Assembly: GCF_900100305.1 (NCBI RefSeq)
Contig: NZ_FNEY01000013.1
Location: 1 to 64,000 of the forward strand
Reading direction: 5' to 3'
DNA length: 64,000 nt
From: Paracidovorax citrulli
GTDB lineage: Bacteria > Pseudomonadota > Gammaproteobacteria > Burkholderiales > Burkholderiaceae_C
Part shown: positions 17,196-25,588 of the stretch, in pieces
Layout: every line of letters starts with the position of its first letter
Position numbering within the stretch: position 1 is the stretch's first letter
Notes under the pieces: model-generated
Told to the model about the DNA's origin: nothing
The model's database searches: none
What the model saw: the letters and a program-made list of their open reading frames with translations, nothing else
Translations under genes and position numbers: made by a program

Positions 17196-20030
17196 ATGTT
17201 CCACCTGCAAACCCTCGAACTCGTCCACTGGGACTACTGCCAGCGCGTCGCGCTGCCGCTGGACGCCTCCATCATCACCATCGCCGGCCCCAACGGTTCG
17301 GGCAAGACCACGCTGCTGGACGCCATGCGCACGCTGCTGGGCCTGCGCTGCTCGGCCCCGCGCGACTACCGCACCTATGCCCGCCATGCCGGCGCGCAGA
17401 CCGCGTGGCTGCGCGCGGTCGTGGACAACCGCCCGCAGGGCCGCCAGACCTCCAGCCGGCCCTTCGCGCGCCGGCTGCTGTACGCCGATCAGGTCACGCT
17501 CGCCTGCCGCATCGACAAGAACGGCGGCGACTGGCAGCGGCGCTACTGCCTGCTCGACGGCGATGTCTCCATCGAGCAGTTGCGCGATACGCCCGAGAAG
17601 GATCTCGGCTTCATGGGCGTGGAGGCCTGGGGCCGCGTGCTCGGCGCGGCCGGCCTGTCTCCCGCCATCGCCCGCGTGCTGTCGCTCGAGCAGGGGCAGA
17701 CCGACCGGCTGTGCGAATTCAGCCCGCGCGAACTGCTTCGGCTCGTCTTCGACGTGTTCGGCGACCAGCAGGTGCTCGATGCCTACGACCAGGCGCGCGA
17801 ACACCAGCAGCAGCTCTCGCGCGAAATGGCGCAGGCCGAGCGCGAGCTCGACCACAGCCGCGCCCAGCTCACGGAACTGAGCAACCGCGTGACCAGCTAC
17901 AAGACCTGGCAGCTCAAGCTGGCCGAACGCGAGCGGCTCGCCACCGAGGTCCTGCCCGTGCTCGGCTGGCACGGTGAGCGTGAAGGCCTGGCGAAGCAGG
18001 CGCGCGAACTGCGGCGCCAGAAGACACAGCACCGCGCCGCGCTGGCCGAGCAGGCCGCGCAGAACAAGCGCCTGCTCACGCTGCTGGACGAAAGCACCCG
18101 CGCCCAGGCCGATGCCGAGCGCCTGCGCGCCGAACGCGACGAAGCACGCTCGGCCCTGGACGACGCCACGCGCCACGAGGCACCGCTGGAGCAGCTGGCC
18201 AAGCGCGAGGCCGAACTGCTCGCGCTGGTGGACAAGGGCAGCAACGCCGACGAGCTGCAGGCCCACCTGCGGCAACTGCAGGAGCAGGAGTCCGCAGCGC
18301 AGGACGAGCGCTCCGCGCTGCAGCAGCGCCGCCGGATAGCGCAGGACGCCCTCAAGGCGCTCGAAGGCCAGTCGCTGCCGCCCCTGCCGCCCGAGGTGCA
18401 GCAGTTCCGCAGGCGTCTCACGGCCCAGGGGATCGGCCACCAGTTCGTGGCCGAGGTGATCGAGGTGGTGGACGAGGCCTGGCGCGCCGCGATCGAAGGC
18501 GTGCTACGCGGCCACCGCTGGGTGGTGCTGCTCGACAAGGAAAGCGATCTGGCCGAGGCCTACGACATCGGCGAGCGCGAGCGCTACCGCCATTACCTGG
18601 TCGGCCCCGGCGAAAAGCCGCTGCGCGGCGAGCCCGGTACCCTGCTCGCCCATGTGCGCTTCACGGCGCCCGTGCCGCGCTGGCTGGTGCAGCAGTTGCA
18701 GCAGCTGCGCTGCGTGGCCGACCCGCGCGAAGGCAAGCGCCTGGGCGGCACCTGGATCACGCCCCAGGCCTACATGCACGACGGGCGCGGGGCGCGCTCC
18801 ATGTGGGTGGAGCCGCGCGACCACCAGTTCGGCGCCGCCGCCGTGCAGGCGCGCCGCGCCGCCGCCGAGCGCGACCTCGCGCAGATCGACGGCCAGCTCG
18901 CGCCCGTGCTCGACCGGCTCATGGCCCTGAAGCGGCAGATCACCGATACCCGCCGCGCGCTCGAAGGCCACAGCGCCGCGGAAGAGCTGGCGCGCCGCAG
19001 CGAAGAGTTCGCCCAGGCGCGCGAGGAACTGCCGGCGGCCAGGCAGGCGCGCATCGCCGCGGCCCAGCGCTGGCAGCGCCTGGACACCGAGGCTGCGCGT
19101 GTGCACGACCGCCACCGCGCCTTCACGGAGGAACACCAGCGGCTGGAGCAGCAGCTGCGGCGCTCGCGCAGCGATACCGAACGCGCCGCGCAGGAATGGA
19201 CCGCGCGCCGCCGCGGGCACGTGGAGGCCGCAGCGCGCAGCCAGGCGCAGCGCCGCCAGTTCCCCGCCCGCTGGACGGCCGCGGAGACACTGAGCGCACT
19301 GGTGGACGAGTACGTGAACGACACCCAGGCGAAGCTGCGCCTGGCCGCCGTCGAGCAGGAGCTGGAACAGGGCACCTGGGAGCAGGACGCCACCGTGGAG
19401 GAGCGCTATCGCCGCATGGAAGCCACCGTGCGCGAGCAGGGCCTGAGCCTGTCGGACCACCAGGTCAAGAACGCCCAGGCCGGCACGGCCGTGATGAACG
19501 CGCGCGAAAGCTACATCGAGGTGCTGCGCAGCACCGTGCGGCGCTACCGCAAGAACATCCAGGAACTCGGCGCCCTGGCGGGCGTGGAGGTGGCGGCCGA
19601 CCTGCCGCTGCTGGAGAACGACGACACCGTGCTCGCCCAGGCGGGCCTCAAGGTGCATTTCGCGTTCGACGGCAAGGGCAGCATCGGCCTCAACGACGGC
19701 GAGGCCTCGGGCGGCCAGCAGGTCATCAAGTCGCTGATCCTGCTCGTGGGGCTGCTCAAGGACGAGGAAAGCGGCTCGGGCGGCTTCGTCTTCATCGACG
19801 AGCCCTTCGCCCACCTGGACGTGCGCAACATCCAGCTGGTGGGCCACTTCCTGCGGTCCACCCAGGCGCAGTACGTGCTGACCACCCCCATCACCCACAA
19901 CCTGGAAGTGTTCGAGCCGGCCGAGATCACGCTCGTGACCAGCAAGAAGCCCCAGGGCTCGCGCTGGGCCCCGCCCATCGCCGTGGCCAAGCGGCGCGGC
20001 GTGCCGCAGCTGGCGCCGATGGCGGGATAG
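17196..20030 (+). CDS. mksB: MksB-like SMC-family ATPase of condensin
   Basis: A 944-residue SMC-like ATPase, about the length of P. aeruginosa MksB and far shorter than MukB. Residues 1 to about 190 hold the N-terminal head with Walker A (AGPNGSGKTTLLDAM, about 30-44). Two coiled-coil stretches (about 190-400 and 560-800) flank a central hinge-like domain (QGIGHQFVAEVIEVVDEAW onward). The C-terminal head carries the ABC signature EASGGQQVIKSLILL (about 835-850), Walker B and D-loop FVFIDEPFAHLD (about 864-875) and a switch His (TPITHNLE). All ATPase motifs are intact. No Toprim-nuclease gene (JetD/MksG) follows, so this looks like the chromosomal MksBEF type. Confidence 0.82.
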   Translation: MFHLQTLELVHWDYCQRVALPLDASIITIAGPNGSGKTTLLDAMRTLLGLRCSAPRDYRTYARHAGAQTAWLRAVVDNRPQGRQTSSRPFARRLLYADQVTLACRIDKNGGDWQRRYCLLDGDVSIEQLRDTPEKDLGFMGVEAWGRVLGAAGLSPAIARVLSLEQGQTDRLCEFSPRELLRLVFDVFGDQQVLDAYDQAREHQQQLSREMAQAERELDHSRAQLTELSNRVTSYKTWQLKLAERERLATEVLPVLGWHGEREGLAKQARELRRQKTQHRAALAEQAAQNKRLLTLLDESTRAQADAERLRAERDEARSALDDATRHEAPLEQLAKREAELLALVDKGSNADELQAHLRQLQEQESAAQDERSALQQRRRIAQDALKALEGQSLPPLPPEVQQFRRRLTAQGIGHQFVAEVIEVVDEAWRAAIEGVLRGHRWVVLLDKESDLAEAYDIGERERYRHYLVGPGEKPLRGEPGTLLAHVRFTAPVPRWLVQQLQQLRCVADPREGKRLGGTWITPQAYMHDGRGARSMWVEPRDHQFGAAAVQARRAAAERDLAQIDGQLAPVLDRLMALKRQITDTRRALEGHSAAEELARRSEEFAQAREELPAARQARIAAAQRWQRLDTEAARVHDRHRAFTEEHQRLEQQLRRSRSDTERAAQEWTARRRGHVEAAARSQAQRRQFPARWTAAETLSALVDEYVNDTQAKLRLAAVEQELEQGTWEQDATVEERYRRMEATVREQGLSLSDHQVKNAQAGTAVMNARESYIEVLRSTVRRYRKNIQELGALAGVEVAADLPLLENDDTVLAQAGLKVHFAFDGKGSIGLNDGEASGGQQVIKSLILLVGLLKDEESGSGGFVFIDEPFAHLDVRNIQLVGHFLRSTQAQYVLTTPITHNLEVFEPAEITLVTSKKPQGSRWAPPIAVAKRRGVPQLAPMAG

Positions 20031-20187
20031 CGGGGAGGCCGTGGCGGCGCTCGTGGTGCCGGCGGACCGCTGCGACCCGGACGGCTCGAGGAAACGCTCG
20101 AACGCGCCGACCGGCGCTCTACACGGCCAAGCGGGGGGGCCGCGACCGGACCGTCGAGCAAGCGCTTGACCCTGACACCATGGAAGC

Positions 20188-21387
20188 ATGCAAGATCCGG
20201 CCATGACCTCCTCCCTCCGCCGCCCTCTGGGCCTGCTCGCCCTCTGCCAGGGGCTGTTCCTCACCAACAACGTCGTCTTCATCGCCATCAACGGGCTGGT
20301 GGGCCTGCAGCTCGCGCCACGCGGCTGGATGGCCACCCTGCCGGTGATGGGCTACGTGGTGGGCGGAGCACTGTCCACCGGCCCCGTGGCCCGGGCCCAG
20401 AGGCGCTGGGGGCGGCAGGCCTCCTTCCAGATCGGGCTGGCCGTGGCGGCGGCGTCGGCCTTGCTCTGCGCGCTGGCCGTGTGGATGCACGCGTTCTGGC
20501 TGCTGTGCGCTGCCACGCTGATGGCGGGCTACTACAGTGCCAACGGCCAGCTCTACCGCTTCGCCGCGGCCGAGATCGCGCCCGCGCCGCAGCGGGACAC
20601 GGCCATGTCGCTGGTGATGGCCGGCGGCCTGCTGGGCGCGGTGGCCGGCCCCAACCTGGCCAACCACACGCGCGACCTGGTCTCGGTGCCATTCACCGGG
20701 GCCTACCTGGCACTGTTCGTGGTGGCCCTGGTGTCCATGGCCTGCATGGCGGGCATCCGCTTTCCGGCCGCTCCACCGGCGTCGGCGGCCGGCGCTGCCA
20801 CGGGCCGCTCGGTGGCGCAGCTACTGCGCGATCCGGTGTTCGCGGTCGCGATGCTGGGGGCGGCGCTGGGCTACGGAGTGATGAACCTGCTGATGGCGGC
20901 CACGCCGCTGGCCATGCAGGTGTGCGGGCACGCCTTCGGCGACGCGGCCTTCGTGCTCGAATGGCACGTGATCGGCATGTTCGCCCCGGGCTTTTTCACG
21001 GGCCACCTGATCCGGCGATTCGGCGTGCTGCGCATCATGGCGGCCGGCGTGGCGCTCAATGCCGCCTGCGTGGCGATCGCGCTCTCCGGCGTGGAACTGG
21101 CGCATTTCGTGGCCGCGCTCTTCCTGCTGGGCGTGGGCTGGAACTTCCTCTTCACGGGCAGTACCGCGCTGGCGATGCGCGCCTACCGGCCCGAGGAGAA
21201 GGACCGCGCCCAGGCCGCGATCAATTTCGGGGTCTTCGCCACCATGGCGCTGACATCCTTCGCGTCGGGGGCGCTGGTCACCACCCAGGGCTGGACGCTG
21301 CTGAACTACGGCTCCCTGCTGCCCATCGGGCTCACCGGCGCGGGGCTCGCGTGGCTGGCACTGCGGCAACAGCAGCGTCAACCGTGA
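20188..21387 (+). CDS. MFS transporter, 12 transmembrane segments
   Basis: A 399-residue hydrophobic protein with about 12 membrane segments in two halves, separated by a short polar loop (PAAPPASAAGAATGRS, about residue 195-210). Substrate is not evident. The start could be 20188 (MQDPAM) or the ATG at 20203 (MTSSLRR); neither has a strong ribosome site. A half-dyad reminiscent of a MerR-type promoter (TTGACCCTGACACCATGG) lies just upstream but is not convincing. It stands alone, convergent with the M20 peptidase. Confidence 0.85.
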   Translation: MQDPAMTSSLRRPLGLLALCQGLFLTNNVVFIAINGLVGLQLAPRGWMATLPVMGYVVGGALSTGPVARAQRRWGRQASFQIGLAVAAASALLCALAVWMHAFWLLCAATLMAGYYSANGQLYRFAAAEIAPAPQRDTAMSLVMAGGLLGAVAGPNLANHTRDLVSVPFTGAYLALFVVALVSMACMAGIRFPAAPPASAAGAATGRSVAQLLRDPVFAVAMLGAALGYGVMNLLMAATPLAMQVCGHAFGDAAFVLEWHVIGMFAPGFFTGHLIRRFGVLRIMAAGVALNAACVAIALSGVELAHFVAALFLLGVGWNFLFTGSTALAMRAYRPEEKDRAQAAINFGVFATMALTSFASGALVTTQGWTLLNYGSLLPIGLTGAGLAWLALRQQQRQP

Positions 21388-21390
21388 CCC

Positions 21391-22869
21391 TCAGCCCTCC
21401 GCGCCCGGCTCCGGCAGGCTGACCACCACCTGCGCCACGGCGGCCGTGAGCTTCTTGGCGTAGGGCACGTGCAGGAACTCGTTCGGGCCGTGCGCGTTGC
21501 TCTTGGGCCCGAGCACCCCGCAGACCATCATCTGCGCCGTGGGGAAGCCCTGGCTCAGCATGTTCATGAGCGGGATGGTCCCGCCCTGGCCGATGTAGCC
21601 GCAGGGCGCGCCGAAGTGCGCCTGGCTCGCGGCATTGAGGGCGTTCTCGAACCACGGCGTGATCGCCGGCGCGTTCCAGCCGCTGGCGGCGCTGCCGGGC
21701 TCGAACGTCACGCGGGCCTGGTAGGGCGCGTTGTACTCCAGCAGGGCCTTGAGCTTCTGCACGCTTTCGGCGGCATCCACCACGGGCGGCAGGCGCAGGC
21801 TGAGCTTGAAGGCGGTATAGGGCCGCAGCACGTTGCCCGCGTCCTGCAGCGCAGGCAGGCCTTCAGCGCCGGTGACGCTGAGCGTCGGCGTCCAGGTGCG
21901 GTTGATCAGCGCCTGCACCGGGTCGGTGGTGGTCGGCAGCGCGAACGTGGTCGAGCCGCCGCAGTCGTAGTGCGCCCAGGGGAAGCGTTTCGTCACCTCG
22001 TCGCCCAGGATCGCGGCCGTGGCGCGCGCCTGCGCCAGGCGCTCGGGCGGCACCTCGCAGTGGAAGCTCGCGGGCAGCAGGCGGCCGGTGGCGCTGTCCT
22101 CCAGCCGGTCGAGCACCTGCCGCATGATGCGGAACGACGAGGGCACCAGGCCCGACGCATCGCCCGAGTGAACGCCCTCGGTCAGGATCTGCACCTTGAG
22201 CGTGCCGCTCACCATGCCGCGCAGGCTGGTGGTGAGCCAAAGCTGGTCGTAGTTGCCCGCCCCGGAGTCCAGGCAGATCACCAGGGCCACGTCGCCCAGG
22301 CGCGGGCGCAGCAGGTCGATGTAGGGCAGCAGGTCGCGCGAGCCGCTCTCCTCGCAGGTCTCGATGAGCCCGACGATGCGCGGGTGCGGCACGCCCTGGC
22401 GCTGGATCTCCTGCACGGCGGCGATGCTGGCATAGACGGCATAGCCGTCGTCCGCCCCGCCGCGGCCGTAGAGTTTCCCGTCCTCGTATTTCGGCGACCA
22501 GGGGCCCAGGTCCTTGCGCCAGCCGTCGAACTCGGGCTGCTTGTCCAGGTGGCCGTACATCAGCACCGTCTGCTGCGAACCCCGCCGCGTGGCCTCCACC
22601 TCGAAAAACAGCACCGGCGTGCGGCCCGGCATGCGCAGGATTTCCAGGCGCAGGCCGGGGACCTTCTGGGCCTCCACCCACTCCGCGGCATTGCGCAGCA
22701 CGCGGTCGAGCAGGCCCTGTTGTTCCCAGTCGGGCGCGAAACCGGGCGATTTGGCGGGAATGGCGATGTATTCGGTCAGCTGCCGCAGGATGTCGCCGTC
22801 CCAGCGCTGGCTGAGCTGGGACAGGGCCTGGTCGGGCTGGAAGACGGTGGCGGGTACACGGGCGTTCAT
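21391..22869 (-). CDS. M20-family metallopeptidase (dipeptidase-like)
   Basis: A 492-residue metalloenzyme. Metal ligands are visible as LMYGHLDKQPEF (His, Asp), GRGGADDGYA (bridging Asp) and ETCEESGSRD (Glu pair), with a lid domain (LTEGVHSGDASGLVPSS) and the late IPLMNML and HGPNEFLH histidine. Members cleave dipeptides or acylated amino acids; the exact substrate is open. A good ribosome site (GGAGAG) precedes the ATG at 22869. The gene is transcribed in the same direction as the EutR-like regulator upstream, 52 bases away. Confidence 0.88.
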   Translation of the reverse strand: MNARVPATVFQPDQALSQLSQRWDGDILRQLTEYIAIPAKSPGFAPDWEQQGLLDRVLRNAAEWVEAQKVPGLRLEILRMPGRTPVLFFEVEATRRGSQQTVLMYGHLDKQPEFDGWRKDLGPWSPKYEDGKLYGRGGADDGYAVYASIAAVQEIQRQGVPHPRIVGLIETCEESGSRDLLPYIDLLRPRLGDVALVICLDSGAGNYDQLWLTTSLRGMVSGTLKVQILTEGVHSGDASGLVPSSFRIMRQVLDRLEDSATGRLLPASFHCEVPPERLAQARATAAILGDEVTKRFPWAHYDCGGSTTFALPTTTDPVQALINRTWTPTLSVTGAEGLPALQDAGNVLRPYTAFKLSLRLPPVVDAAESVQKLKALLEYNAPYQARVTFEPGSAASGWNAPAITPWFENALNAASQAHFGAPCGYIGQGGTIPLMNMLSQGFPTAQMMVCGVLGPKSNAHGPNEFLHVPYAKKLTAAVAQVVVSLPEPGAEG

Positions 22870-22921
22870 GGGGGCTCTCCTGCTGCTGCGCGGGACATGC
22901 CGCGACGAGCCGATGATTGTG

Positions 22922-23959
22922 CTACAGGGCCTGCGGGGCGCGCCGGCGCAGGGTTTGCGAAGGCGCCTCCCCGAAGAGGGTCTTGTAGTCCTGGGAGAAA
23001 TGGCCCATGTGGAAGAAGCCCCAGCGCTCGGCGATTTCCTGCACCGTCTCGCCCGGCGCGGCCGTGCGCAGCGCGCGGCGGCAGGCGTTCAGGCGCACCG
23101 CCTTCAGGAACTCGGCGGGCGACTGGCCCAGCACGGCGTGGAAGTGGTTCTGCAGCGTGCGCCGGGTCACGTGCAGATGCCGGCACAGGGCGTCCACGTC
23201 CCGGGCGTCGCCGCAGCACGGCTGGCCGGCCCACGCACGCGCCGCCATCACCAGCGCGAAACGGCGCTGGGCTGCGCCCTGCGGAGGTGCCACGGCGGGT
23301 GCCGCTGCGGCGGGATCGCCGCACAGCTGGCGCAGCAGCCGCCGCACCAGCGCCTGGTGCCGGCCGGTGCCCGCCGGCTCCGGGGCCGCCTCGGCGATGC
23401 GCAGCAGCGATTCGATGGTGGCGCACAGCGCGGCATGCGCCGCGGCGTCCACGGGCACGGCGTGTGCGGGGCTGGACAGCAGGACGGCCGCGCCGCGCAG
23501 GCCCATGGCATCGGCCTCGGCACGCAGCCATTCCTGGTCCATGACCACGCCGTAGATGCCGAAGTCTTCCGGCGTGCGCAGCGTGAAACCATCGCTGGCC
23601 CGGGCGCGCAGCACGAAGCGCTGCGCATCGGTGCGCCGCTCGCTGCCGCAGAAATGCAGGGGCCGCGCGCAGCGGGCGTCGGGCACCCCGAACCACACCG
23701 AGCCCCGCCAGGGCGCGCACTGCTGGCTGGTGGGCGGGGAGGTGTGCTCGTGGAAGACCTGCAGGCGCGGGCCGCCCAACCACAGTTCGCGCACCCGGCC
23801 GGCGAAACGGCCGCCGCGCAACTGGTCGTACTGCTGCGACCAGTCCGAGAGCTGGTCGGCATGCTCGTCCACGTCCTCGCTGGCACGGACCCGCCAGCGC
23901 AGTGCGCCCGCAGCCGTGGAAGGCACCAGGGCAGTGCGGGAGGAAAGCGCGGCAGCCAT
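22922..23959 (-). CDS. eutR: AraC-family transcriptional regulator, EutR-like
   Basis: A 345-residue regulator with an N-terminal sensory domain and a C-terminal AraC DNA-binding domain containing two helix-turn-helix units (RHLHVTRRTLQNHFHAVLG and IAERWGFFHMGHFSQDYK, about 260-335). It is divergent from the ethanolamine permease/ammonia-lyase genes, which strongly suggests it activates them in response to ethanolamine, as EutR does in enterics (there with B12). The gene symbol rests on context as much as sequence. A 52-base interrupted inverted repeat lies in the shared promoter region. Confidence 0.78.
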   Translation of the reverse strand: MAAALSSRTALVPSTAAGALRWRVRASEDVDEHADQLSDWSQQYDQLRGGRFAGRVRELWLGGPRLQVFHEHTSPPTSQQCAPWRGSVWFGVPDARCARPLHFCGSERRTDAQRFVLRARASDGFTLRTPEDFGIYGVVMDQEWLRAEADAMGLRGAAVLLSSPAHAVPVDAAAHAALCATIESLLRIAEAAPEPAGTGRHQALVRRLLRQLCGDPAAAAPAVAPPQGAAQRRFALVMAARAWAGQPCCGDARDVDALCRHLHVTRRTLQNHFHAVLGQSPAEFLKAVRLNACRRALRTAAPGETVQEIAERWGFFHMGHFSQDYKTLFGEAPSQTLRRRAPQAL

Positions 23960-24038
23960 GTCGTGGAGCGTTCGGGCGTGGAGTAGGGAATGTGATGCAA
24001 GAAAAGCGCCAGCCCGTGCGAGAAAACCCCGACCCCGC

Positions 24039-24090
24039 TATCCCGGATCGGAAAAAAACCGGCACGGCCCGGTTTTTCCGAATCCGGATA
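24039..24090. promoter_or_regulatory. Imperfect inverted repeat in eutR/eat divergent promoter region
   Basis: The left arm (24039-24062) starts TATCCCGGATCGG and the right arm (24069-24090) ends CCGAATCCGGATA. They pair over about 22 positions with one bulge, across a loop of six bases. It sits between eutR (start 23959) and the permease (24164). It could be a regulator site or a hairpin in the eat leader. Confidence 0.5.
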
Positions 24091-24163
24091 GACGCCGGCG
24101 GCCCGGAATGGGTGCAATGGCGGCACGTCGTCCGTCGGCTTTCCGAACCCAGCAAGGCACTCC

Positions 24164-25573
24164 ATGCACACCTGCGCCTCCACCCCTTCCGATCCGGCCC
24201 ACGCACCGCACCTGAAGAAGGTGCTGGGCACCTTCCAGCTCTGGGGCATCGCCGTCGGACTGGTGATCTCCGGCGAATACTTCGGCTGGAGCTACGGCTG
24301 GGCCAGCGCCGGCACGCTGGGCTTCCTGGTCGCCACCGTGCTGGTGGCCGCCATGTACACCAGCTTCATCTTCAGCTTCACCGAACTCACCACCGCCATC
24401 CCGCACGCGGGCGGCCCCTTCGCCTATGCGCGGCGCGCCTTCGGGCCGGCGGGCGGCTTCGTGGCGGGCTACGCCACGCTGGTGGAATTCGTCTTCGCGC
24501 CGCCGGCCATCGCGCTGGCCATCGGCGCCTACCTGAACGTGCAGTTCCCGTCCATCAACGCCAAGACCATCGCCCTGGGCGCCTACGTGGTGTTCATCGG
24601 GCTGAACTGGGTGGGCGTGGGCATCGCGGCCACGTTCGAGCTGATCGTCACGCTGCTGGCCATCTTCGAGCTGCTGGTGTTCATGGGCGTGGTCAGCCCC
24701 GGCTGGTCGTGGGCGAACTTCGCCCACCTGGGCTGGGCCGGCAGCGACACCTTCAGCGGCGCCACCGTGGCGGGCATCTTCGCTTCCATCCCGTTCGCGA
24801 TCTGGTTCTTCCTGGCGATCGAGGGCGCGGCCATGGCCGCCGAGGAAGCGCGTGATCCGCAGCGCACCATTCCACGCGCCTACATCGCCGGCATCCTGAC
24901 ACTGGTGGCGCTGGCCTTCGGCGTGATGGTCATGGCCGGCGGCGTGACCGACTGGCGCCAGCTCTCCAACATCAACGACCCGCTGCCCCAGGCGATGAAG
25001 GCCCTGCTGGGCGCCAACAGCGGCTGGCTGCACATGATGGTGTGGATCGGCCTCTTCGGGCTGGTGGCCTCGTTCCACGGCATCATCATGGGCTACTCGC
25101 GCCAGATCTTCGCGCTGGCGCGCGCCGGCTACCTGCCCCGTGCCTTCGCCCGGCTCAGCCCGCGCTTCAACACGCCGCACCGCGCCCTGCTGGCGGGCGG
25201 CGCCGTGGGCGTGGCCGCGATCTTCAGCGACGAATGGGTCCAGTTCGGCGGCCAGACGCTCACCGCCAACATCGTCACCATGGCGGTCTTCGGCGCCATC
25301 GTGATGTACATCGTCTCCATGGCCGCGCTGCTGCGCCTGCGCCGCACCGAGCCCGGCATGCACCGCCCCTACCGCGCGCCGCTCTACCCCTTCTTTCCCC
25401 TGCTGGCGCTGGCCCTGGGCGTGGTGTGCCTGATCGCCATGGTGTGGTTCAACACCGTGCTGGCAGCGGTGTTTCTCGCGCTGATGGCGCTGTCGTGGTT
25501 GTATTACGCTGGCACTGCCAGCCGCCGCGCGCAGGCCGCGCCCGACGCGCTGCTGGATGCCTCCCCCCGGTAA
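24164..25573 (+). CDS. eat: Ethanolamine permease (APC family)
   Basis: A 469-residue amino acid-polyamine-organocation transporter with about 12 membrane segments. The N-terminal LGTFQLWGIAVGLVISGEYFG and the GGPFAYARRAFGPAGGF segment are typical of the Eat ethanolamine permeases. It would import ethanolamine for the lyase encoded 16 bases downstream. The ATG at 24164 is the first in frame; no close Shine-Dalgarno is obvious. Confidence 0.92.
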   Translation: MHTCASTPSDPAHAPHLKKVLGTFQLWGIAVGLVISGEYFGWSYGWASAGTLGFLVATVLVAAMYTSFIFSFTELTTAIPHAGGPFAYARRAFGPAGGFVAGYATLVEFVFAPPAIALAIGAYLNVQFPSINAKTIALGAYVVFIGLNWVGVGIAATFELIVTLLAIFELLVFMGVVSPGWSWANFAHLGWAGSDTFSGATVAGIFASIPFAIWFFLAIEGAAMAAEEARDPQRTIPRAYIAGILTLVALAFGVMVMAGGVTDWRQLSNINDPLPQAMKALLGANSGWLHMMVWIGLFGLVASFHGIIMGYSRQIFALARAGYLPRAFARLSPRFNTPHRALLAGGAVGVAAIFSDEWVQFGGQTLTANIVTMAVFGAIVMYIVSMAALLRLRRTEPGMHRPYRAPLYPFFPLLALALGVVCLIAMVWFNTVLAAVFLALMALSWLYYAGTASRRAQAAPDALLDASPR

Positions 25574-25588
25574 CGAAGGGATTCCGCC

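Noticed and set aside
14965-20030. Wadjet (JetABCD) plasmid-defence system
   Set aside because: The kleisin, JetB-like and SMC-like genes are present, but no Toprim-nuclease (JetD) gene flanks them, and the operon is coupled to a housekeeping gene.
20163-20200. MerR/CueR-type promoter (TTGACCCTGACACCATGG) before the MFS gene
   Set aside because: Only one half of the expected dyad is present and the -10 is not clear; no MerR-type regulator gene is near.
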